A stretch of 15,404 bases of DNA from Comamonadaceae bacterium (GTDB lineage Bacteria; Pseudomonadota; Gammaproteobacteria; Burkholderiales; Burkholderiaceae_C), in contig CANGZG010000044.1 of assembly GCA_947458415.1 (NCBI GenBank), positions 1 to 15,404 on the forward strand, written 5' to 3'. The notes beneath the pieces are model-generated. The model was not told where the DNA came from. It saw nothing but the letters and a program-made list of their open reading frames with translations, and searched no databases. Below, piece by piece: positions 8,561-15,404 of this stretch (within the stretch, counting starts at the first letter, position 1; every line of letters begins with the position of its first letter). A program made the position numbers and the translations under genes.

Positions 8561-8603
8561 TTCGCATTTTTGTTCGTATTTGTTTTTATTGATTCGGTAT
8601 TTT
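8561..8603. promoter_or_regulatory. TTCG direct repeats, candidate GlpR operator
   Basis: Three related units occur in one orientation: TTCGCATTTT (8561-8570), TTCGTATTTG (8573-8582) and TTCGGTATTTT (8593-8603). The first two are 12 bp apart and the third begins 20 bp further on. DeoR-family repressors, including E. coli GlpR, use half-sites built around TTCG, and TTTGTTCGTA (8569-8578) agrees with most positions of the E. coli GlpR half-site. Position between the repressor gene and its presumed target operon supports the idea. The assignment is inference. Confidence 0.4.
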
Positions 8604-8619
8604 CCCTAGGTCGGTGCTC

Positions 8620-8647
8620 TTGGCGCATGCATTAAGGTATGTGCCAA
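8620..8647. promoter_or_regulatory. 28-bp imperfect palindrome, candidate operator
   Basis: TTGGCGCAT and ATGTGCCAA are inverted copies (8 of 9 positions) separated by 10 bp. The dyad ends 17 bp before the glpR ATG, so a bound protein would block or shape transcription of glpR and probably of glpS. It does not resemble the TTCG-type E. coli GlpR site, so it may serve a different regulator or be a lineage-specific GlpR site. No second copy was noticed in the other intergenic regions of the window. Confidence 0.45.
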
Positions 8648-8663
8648 CCGCTTTCAGAGTCCC

Positions 8664-9464
8664 ATGAGCCCGAACCCGCGCCAAACCCAACTGCTTGACC
8701 TGGTGCAGGCAAAGGGGTCGGTATCGATTGAATTTTTGGCAGAAACGTTTTCTGTCACCTTGCAAACCGTGCGCCGCGATGTGCAGCGCCTGTCTGAAGC
8801 CGGCTTGCTGTCACGCTTTCATGGTGGCGTGCGTCTTCCCAGCTCCACCACCGAAAACATTGCCTATCGCCAGCGTCAAGCATTGTCCATGGACGGCAAA
8901 ACACGGATTGCCAAAGCGATTGCTGCCAGTGTGCCGCAAGGCTGTTCACTCATCATGAACATCGGCACCACCATGGAGGCGGTGGCGCGTGAATTGCGCC
9001 ACCACCGGGGTCTGCGTGTGATCACCAACAACTTGAACGTGGCGCAGATCATGAGCGACAACACCGATTGCGAAGTCATCGTCACAGGCGGCATGGTGCG
9101 CGGCGTGGACCGCGGCATTGTGGGCGAAGCCACGGTGGACTTCATCCGGCAATTCAAAGTCGATATCGGCCTGATCGGCATCAGTGGGATCGAGGCCGAT
9201 GGCACCATGCGTGACTTTGACTACCGGGAAGTCAAAGTGGCCAAGGCCATCATTGAACATTCACGGCAAGTCTGGCTGGCCGCAGACAGCACCAAATTCA
9301 ACCGCCCCGCCATGGTGGAGTTGGCCCATTTGTCGCACATTGACCGCCTGTTCACCGATGCCCCGCCGCCAGACAGTTTTGTGCATTTGCTCGAACAGTC
9401 GGGCGTTGAATGCAGCGTCGCCGACGAGGCGGCAAGCGCGCCTGCCTTGACACTGGTCACCTGA
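8664..9464 (+). CDS. glpR: DeoR-family transcriptional repressor of glycerol genes
   Basis: A 266-residue DeoR-type regulator. The N-terminus holds the winged helix-turn-helix (about residues 5-58, recognition region VTLQTVRRDVQRLSEAG, then LLSRFHGGV). The rest is the sugar-phosphate-sensing domain with MNIGTTMEAVA (98-108), VITNNLNVA and a late GLIGISGIEADG/AADSTKFNRPA region. E. coli GlpR is 252 residues and is released from DNA by glycerol-3-phosphate; the same ligand is likely here. It is divergent from the glycerol operon and lies 19 nt upstream of glpK on the same strand, so it probably controls both sides and itself. The start ATG at 8664 matches the family N-terminus; the ribosome site is weak. 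The DeoR family call is firm, and the GlpR role rests on context. Confidence 0.9.
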   Translation: MSPNPRQTQLLDLVQAKGSVSIEFLAETFSVTLQTVRRDVQRLSEAGLLSRFHGGVRLPSSTTENIAYRQRQALSMDGKTRIAKAIAASVPQGCSLIMNIGTTMEAVARELRHHRGLRVITNNLNVAQIMSDNTDCEVIVTGGMVRGVDRGIVGEATVDFIRQFKVDIGLIGISGIEADGTMRDFDYREVKVAKAIIEHSRQVWLAADSTKFNRPAMVELAHLSHIDRLFTDAPPPDSFVHLLEQSGVECSVADEAASAPALTLVT

Positions 9465-9483
9465 TTTATCTCGTGAGGATGCC

Positions 9484-10965
9484 ATGACCTATTTATTGGC
9501 CCTGGACCAGGGCACCTCGAGTTCTCGAAGCATCATTTTCCGGCCGGATGGCAGCATCCTGGCGTCGGCGCAAGCGGAGTTTCGCCAAATCTACCCGCAA
9601 CCCGGCTGGGTCGAACACGACCCCGAAGAAATTTGGCAAAGCCAACTGGCCACCGCCCGACAAGCCCTGTCGCAAGCCGGGGTCAGCGCCAGTTCGATGG
9701 CTTCTGTGGGCATCACCAACCAACGCGAAACCACGGTGGTTTGGCGCCGCGACACCGGACAAGCGATTTACAACGCCATTGTTTGGCAAGACCGGCGTGC
9801 TGAGCCGCAATGCCTGCGCTTGCGACAAGCAGGCCACGCCGACAAGGTGCAACACAAAACGGGCCTGCTGATCGACGCCTATTTTTCTGCCACCAAACTG
9901 CAATGGATACTGAACCATGTCGAAGGCGCTCGCGGCATGGCCGAACGCGGCGAATTGGCGTTTGGCACGGTTGACAGTTGGTTGATCTGGAAATTGAGCG
10001 CTGGCGCGGTGCATGCCACCGATGTCAGTAACGCGGCACGCACCATGTTGTTCAACATCCACACCAACCAGTGGGACGAGGAGCTGCTGGCTCTGTTTGA
10101 CATACCCGCCTCGTTGCTGCCGCGCGTGCAAGCGTCGGCGAGCGACTTTGGCCACACCCAAGCCGAGTGGTTGGGCCAGGCCTTGCCCATCGGCGGCGTG
10201 GCCGGTGACCAGCAAAGCGCGCTGTTCGGTCAAGCCTGTTTTGGCGCAGGCCAAGCCAAAAACACCTATGGCACAGGTTGCTTCATGCTGATGCACACTG
10301 GCGATCGTTGCCTGACCAGCACCAATGGCTTGATCACCACCAGCGCGGCACAGCCCGACCAAGCCACCGCGTATGCGCTCGAAGGCAGCGTGTTCATCGG
10401 CGGCGCTGTCGTGCAATGGTTGCGTGATGGTTTGCGGGCATTTGACAAAAGCGCCGATGTGCAGTCACTGGCCGAAACCGTGACCGACACCGGTGGCGTG
10501 GTGCTGGTGCCCGCCTTCACCGGTTTGGGCGCGCCTTATTGGCAAGCCGATGCGCGTGGCGCGATCCTGGGTTTGTCGCGCGGCACCACCATGGCGCACA
10601 TTGCCCGCGCCGCATTGGAGAGCATTGCGTTTCAAAGCACCGCGCTGTTGCAAGCCATGAACCGAGATGCATCGCAAGCGGTGCATGAATTGCGGGTGGA
10701 TGGTGGCGCGTGTGTCAACGATTTGTTGATGCAATTCCAAGCCGACTTGCTCGGCATCCCGGTGCTGCGCCCTGCCGTGATCGAAACCACCGCACTCGGC
10801 GCGGCTTACCTGGCCGGCTTGAGCGCAGGCATCTACCAAAGCCCGAGCGAATTGGCGCAGCAGTGGCGGGTGGAACGCCGCTTTGAGCCTCGCATGTCTC
10901 GGGACCAAGCCGCCGCCAAAATGGCCGACTGGGAACGCGCAGTGCGCCAGACCACGGCCGCTTGA
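9484..10965 (+). CDS. glpK: Glycerol kinase
   Basis: Phosphorylates glycerol to sn-glycerol-3-phosphate with ATP, trapping it in the cytoplasm. The 493-residue FGGY-family protein has DQGTSSSRSIIF (8-19), GWVEHDPEEIW (41-51), NQRETTVVW (79-87), KTGLLIDAYFSATKLQWIL (125-143), the catalytic Asp242 in VAGDQQSALFGQ, NTYGTGCF, and the C-terminal VDGGACVNDLLMQFQAD. E. coli GlpK is about 502 residues. Just before VAGDQQ, E. coli has the glycine-rich loop with Arg that binds the inhibitor fructose-1,6-bisphosphate; here the segment is HTQAEWLGQALPIGG and that loop is missing. The C-terminus also does not resemble the E. coli IIA-Glc-binding surface. GAGGA stands about 5 bases before the ATG. It is probably co-transcribed with glpR. 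Confidence 0.97.
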   Translation: MTYLLALDQGTSSSRSIIFRPDGSILASAQAEFRQIYPQPGWVEHDPEEIWQSQLATARQALSQAGVSASSMASVGITNQRETTVVWRRDTGQAIYNAIVWQDRRAEPQCLRLRQAGHADKVQHKTGLLIDAYFSATKLQWILNHVEGARGMAERGELAFGTVDSWLIWKLSAGAVHATDVSNAARTMLFNIHTNQWDEELLALFDIPASLLPRVQASASDFGHTQAEWLGQALPIGGVAGDQQSALFGQACFGAGQAKNTYGTGCFMLMHTGDRCLTSTNGLITTSAAQPDQATAYALEGSVFIGGAVVQWLRDGLRAFDKSADVQSLAETVTDTGGVVLVPAFTGLGAPYWQADARGAILGLSRGTTMAHIARAALESIAFQSTALLQAMNRDASQAVHELRVDGGACVNDLLMQFQADLLGIPVLRPAVIETTALGAAYLAGLSAGIYQSPSELAQQWRVERRFEPRMSRDQAAAKMADWERAVRQTTAA

Positions 10966-11007
10966 TCGACAATCGCGGTCTGCGTTTCACCTTCAGACAG
11001 GTTCAGC

Positions 11008-11841
11008 ATGACCCAGCCTTTTTCTTCCCTGCTGCCCATGGCCTTCATTGGCGGGGGCAACATGGCCCAAGCCTTGATCAGCGGTTGGTCAAAGCAAGGT
11101 GTGCCCGCCGCGCACATCCATGTGGTGGAACCGCTGGCCGACACACGCCAGCGCTTGGAACGGTCCATGGGCATCCACTGCCACGAAAACGCTGACTCGC
11201 TTCCCCATGACATTCGCTTGGTGGTGTGGGCGATCAAACCCCAAGTGTTCAAAGACGTCGCTTGCGGGTTAAAAGATCGCCTGACGCACGCATTGCATTT
11301 GAGCGTGGCCGCCGGGGTGCGCAGCGACAGCATGGCGCGGTGGTTGAACTCTGCACGCGTGGTGCGTGCCATGCCGAACACGCCCGCCTTGATCGGTCTG
11401 GGTCAAACCGGTTTGTTTGCGCGCGATGCGGTGTTACCCCAAGAACGCGAGCAGATTCAGCAACTGATGCAAGCCATCGGACAAACCGTGTGGGTTGACA
11501 ACGAGGCGTTGCTGGACGCGGTGACCGCGGTTTCAGGTTCCGGGCCTGCGTACGTGTTTTTCTTCATCGAGGCCATGGTCAACGCTGGGGTGCGCATGGG
11601 CTTGTCTGCCGAACAAGCTCACCAGCTGGCGGTGGGCACGTTTGTCGGCGCGTCAGAACTGGCGCGCAGCAGCACAGAATCACTGGCTGTGCTTCGCGAC
11701 AAAGTCACCTCCAAAGGCGGCACCACCCACGCGGCCATCAGCCACATGCAATCCGACGATTTGGCGGGTTTGATCGACCAAGCCTTGCAAGCTGCACAAC
11801 AACGCGCCATCGAATTGGGCGATGGCTTGGACCGGCGCTGA
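11008..11841 (+). CDS. proC: Pyrroline-5-carboxylate reductase
   Basis: Last step of proline synthesis: reduces 1-pyrroline-5-carboxylate with NAD(P)H. The 277-residue protein (E. coli 269) begins with the dinucleotide-binding motif FIGGGNMA (13-20), then AIKPQ (75-79), AMPNTPALIG (121-130), SGSGPAY (176-182) and the P5CR signature LRDKVTSKGGTTHAA (229-243). The ATG at 11008 has ACAGG about 6 bases upstream. It follows glpK by 42 nt on the same strand with no terminator in between, so read-through from glpR-glpK is possible, but it has no functional link to glycerol use. Its end faces the end of ubiA across 17 nt, and no obvious bidirectional terminator is seen there. Confidence 0.96.
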   Translation: MTQPFSSLLPMAFIGGGNMAQALISGWSKQGVPAAHIHVVEPLADTRQRLERSMGIHCHENADSLPHDIRLVVWAIKPQVFKDVACGLKDRLTHALHLSVAAGVRSDSMARWLNSARVVRAMPNTPALIGLGQTGLFARDAVLPQEREQIQQLMQAIGQTVWVDNEALLDAVTAVSGSGPAYVFFFIEAMVNAGVRMGLSAEQAHQLAVGTFVGASELARSSTESLAVLRDKVTSKGGTTHAAISHMQSDDLAGLIDQALQAAQQRAIELGDGLDRR

Positions 11842-11858
11842 GACTGCTGGCAACGGTT

Positions 11859-12788
11859 TCACGCGGTTTTCAAATACAAGCCGCCGGCGATGCCCGCAAA
11901 CACGGTCGCGCCCAACCAGTGGTTCATCCGGAATGCGCGAAAACAGGACGCGCGGTCGCGGCGGTAAATCATGCCAAAGTGCCAAAACGCCTGCACCCCT
12001 GCGATCTCTATCGAGAACCACTGCGGCCAACCCAACCCTTGGTCATGCAGCAACCACAACAAGCCGAGCAAATGCGCGGCATAAAAAAACATCACGCCAG
12101 CGACATCGTGTCGCCCTAGGGTGATGGCAGAGGTTTTCATGCCGATGCGCAAATCGTCATCTCGGTCAACCATCGCGTATTCGGTGTCATAAGCCAACAC
12201 CCAAAACGAGTTCACCAGCAACAAGCCCCAAGCCAGTGGCGGCACCGCTTGCCAAACACCCCACACGGTCAATGGGCCGCCATTGACCGCGGCAAAGGCC
12301 ATGGGAATGCCAAAGCTGAATGCCACGCCAAGCACCGCTTGCGGCATGGCCACAAAGCGTTTGGCATAGGGGTAAATCAAGGTCACGGCCAAAGCGACAA
12401 ACGACCACACCACCGTCACTGCGTTGGTGGTGCACACCAGCGCAAATGCGCACAAGGCCAACACCGCCCCCGCGGTCAACGCCTGTTTGACCGACAACGC
12501 GCCGGAGGTGACTGGCCGGTTGGCGGTGCGTTTGACATGCTTGTCGAAGTCTCGGTCGGCCACATCGTTGATGCAGCAACCCGCACTGCGCATGAGCACC
12601 GTGCCCAACACGAACACCGTGAGCAAATGCCAACCCGGAAACCCGCCAGCCGCCAACCACAGCGCGCTCAGGCTGGGCCAGAGCAACAACAACCAACCCG
12701 CCGGGCGGTTCCATCGAATCAAGTCCAAGTAAAGCGCTGCTTGATGCCGCCAGCGTGGCTGGGTGTCTTCAGGTGTCAACGCATTCAT
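11859..12788 (-). CDS. ubiA: 4-hydroxybenzoate polyprenyltransferase
   Basis: Integral membrane prenyltransferase that joins the polyprenyl tail to 4-hydroxybenzoate in ubiquinone synthesis. At 309 residues it is slightly longer than E. coli UbiA (290). Both Asp-rich Mg-diphosphate motifs are present: NDVADRDFD (74-82) and DTEYAMVDRDDD (201-212). Other family marks are RWNRPAGWLLLLWP near residue 25, NRPVTSG (90-96), and about eight or nine hydrophobic segments. Its ATG overlaps the oxyR stop as ATGA and has no Shine-Dalgarno sequence, so translation is probably coupled to oxyR. The ubiquinone it helps make is also the electron acceptor of GlpD, though the two genes are in separate transcription units. 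Confidence 0.96.
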   Translation of the reverse strand: MNALTPEDTQPRWRHQAALYLDLIRWNRPAGWLLLLWPSLSALWLAAGGFPGWHLLTVFVLGTVLMRSAGCCINDVADRDFDKHVKRTANRPVTSGALSVKQALTAGAVLALCAFALVCTTNAVTVVWSFVALAVTLIYPYAKRFVAMPQAVLGVAFSFGIPMAFAAVNGGPLTVWGVWQAVPPLAWGLLLVNSFWVLAYDTEYAMVDRDDDLRIGMKTSAITLGRHDVAGVMFFYAAHLLGLLWLLHDQGLGWPQWFSIEIAGVQAFWHFGMIYRRDRASCFRAFRMNHWLGATVFAGIAGGLYLKTA

Positions 12789-13747
12789 GACAAGCGCACA
12801 ACGCCGGGCAATTCACTGGCCACCACCGCGTTGCGCAAAGCCGCAATTGCTTCGTATCGGGTGAAACTGCGCCGCCAAGCCAACACCACGCGGCGCGACG
12901 GGGGCGGGTCGTTGCCTTCCACAATCGGCAAGTAACGCACATAGGTGTCCAAGGATTTTTTTCGCTTGGTGGTCGACAACAAAGCCTCTTTGGGCACGCT
13001 CAAACGCGGCACCAAGGTGACACCCATGCCAGCGGCCACCATGTGCTTGATGGTTTCCAAGGATGAGCCTTCAAAGCTTTTGCGAATGCCTTCTGCATGG
13101 TTAGAAAACCGCGCAAACTCCGGACACACTTGCAACACGTGGTCGCGAAAACAATGGCCATTGCCCAACAACAACATGGTTTCGGCTTTCAATTCGGTGG
13201 CGCTGATCGAATCGCGCGCAGCCAACGGGTGGTTGCTCGGCAGCGCCGCCATGAACGGCTCGTCATACAAAGCGGCCATGGCCAAGCCCGTGTCAGGGAA
13301 CGGCTCGGCCATGATGGCGCAATCGATTTCGCCGGTGCGCAGCATCTCCAACAATTTCACCGTGAAGTTTTCTTGCAGCATCAGCGGCATTTGTGGAGAC
13401 ATGTCGATGGTGTGGCGCACCAATTCAGGCAACAGGTAAGGCGCGATGGTGTAGATCACGCCCAAACGCAATGGGCCCGCCAACGGGTCTTTGCCGCGCT
13501 TGGCAATTTCTTTGATGTTGGCCGCCTGCTCCAACACACTTTGCGCTTGTCGAATGATGTCTTCACCCAAGGGTGTGACCGCAACCTCATTGGCACTGCG
13601 TTCGAACAACTTGACTTGCAATTCTTCTTCCAAGTTTTTGATGCCCACCGACAACGTGGGTTGCGACACAAAGCAAGCCTCGGCGGCACGACCGAAATGT
13701 TTTTCTCGCGCCAGCGCAACGATGTACTTGAGTTCTGTGAGTGTCAT
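12785..13747 (-). CDS. oxyR: Hydrogen-peroxide-sensing LysR-type regulator OxyR
   Basis: A 320-residue LysR-family regulator. The N-terminal helix-turn-helix covers roughly residues 1-60 (TLTELKYIVALAREKHFGRA...CFVSQPTLSVGI). The sensing domain contains NGHCFRDHVLQVC, placing cysteines at positions 199 and 208, the same numbers as the peroxide-reactive disulfide pair of E. coli OxyR, followed by SSLETIKHMVAAGMGVTLVP as in OxyR. It is therefore predicted to sense peroxide directly and activate antioxidant genes. No catalase or peroxidase gene is in the window. It starts 7 nt after recG ends, without a visible ribosome site, and overlaps ubiA by 4 nt. A recG-oxyR linkage is known in other proteobacteria, which supports the call. 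Confidence 0.95.
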   Translation of the reverse strand: MTLTELKYIVALAREKHFGRAAEACFVSQPTLSVGIKNLEEELQVKLFERSANEVAVTPLGEDIIRQAQSVLEQAANIKEIAKRGKDPLAGPLRLGVIYTIAPYLLPELVRHTIDMSPQMPLMLQENFTVKLLEMLRTGEIDCAIMAEPFPDTGLAMAALYDEPFMAALPSNHPLAARDSISATELKAETMLLLGNGHCFRDHVLQVCPEFARFSNHAEGIRKSFEGSSLETIKHMVAAGMGVTLVPRLSVPKEALLSTTKRKKSLDTYVRYLPIVEGNDPPPSRRVVLAWRRSFTRYEAIAALRNAVVASELPGVVRLS

Positions 13748-13754
13748 AAGGTGT

Positions 13755-15404
<1,650 letters not shown>

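Larger units (their letters stand above)
8485..8663. promoter_or_regulatory. Divergent control region between glpS and glpR
   Basis: This 179-bp region must contain the promoters of both the glycerol transport/oxidation operon (minus) and glpR-glpK (plus). It has, from left to right, a 7-bp perfect inverted repeat (8523-8545), a T-rich block with repeated TTTTC units (8549-8560), three TTCG-containing repeats (8561-8603), the palindrome CCTAGG (8605-8610) and a near-perfect 28-bp palindrome (8620-8647). I could not assign convincing -35/-10 pairs by eye in either direction. The TTGGCA on the minus strand at 8642-8647 is a good -35 but has no matching -10. Confidence 0.8.

Noticed and set aside
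8485..8628. 48-codon N-terminal extension of glpS
   Set aside because: Translates to low-complexity basic sequence and would cover the operator-like repeats; ATPase homology begins at the ATG at 8484.
11836..11890. Bidirectional terminator between proC and ubiA
   Set aside because: Matching GC-rich arms exist, but they are about 50 bases apart with no T-run.

Overview
The window reads as a chromosomal segment of a betaproteobacterium, most likely Burkholderiales and probably Comamonadaceae. This is inferred from protein character, moderately GC-rich coding sequence and the recG-oxyR-ubiA gene order, not from a database search. All coding space is accounted for. There are no tRNA or rRNA genes, insertion sequences or CRISPR arrays.

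Layout. (1) Positions 1-604, minus strand: the start of an spc-type ribosomal protein operon, rplN (L14) then rplX (L24, cut by the window edge). A 228-bp intergenic region upstream of rplN holds a candidate extended -10 promoter. (2) Positions 833-8484, minus strand: a seven-gene glycerol uptake and oxidation operon. In transcription order it has two ABC ATPases (glpS, glpT), two permeases (glpP, glpQ), a small DUF2160-type membrane protein (glpU), a large periplasmic binding protein (glpV) and aerobic glycerol-3-phosphate dehydrogenase (glpD). Stop and start codons overlap or nearly touch from glpS through glpQ. (3) Positions 8485-8663: a divergent control region with inverted and direct repeats. 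(4) Positions 8664-11841, plus strand: the DeoR-family repressor gene glpR, glycerol kinase gene glpK, then proC (proline synthesis). (5) Positions 11859-15404, minus strand: recG (5' end outside the window), oxyR and ubiA, tightly packed, with oxyR and ubiA overlapping by ATGA. They converge on proC.

How it works together. GlpV captures glycerol in the periplasm, GlpPQ pass it through the inner membrane using ATP hydrolysed by GlpST, GlpK phosphorylates it, and GlpD oxidises glycerol-3-phosphate to dihydroxyacetone phosphate while feeding electrons to ubiquinone. GlpR, encoded divergently, is the obvious regulator. This ATP-driven glycerol importer corresponds to the GlpSTPQUV system known from Rhizobium leguminosarum, so the system as a whole is not new. 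The gene names follow that usage: glpT, glpP and glpQ here are not the E. coli genes of the same name.

The most interesting observations are: the two ATPases carry complementary defects that fall in the same composite ATP site; the glycerol kinase lacks the fructose-1,6-bisphosphate loop; a strong hairpin separates glpV from glpD; the divergent promoter region has repeat structure; and the spc operon starts directly downstream of the glp operon rather than after an S10 operon.
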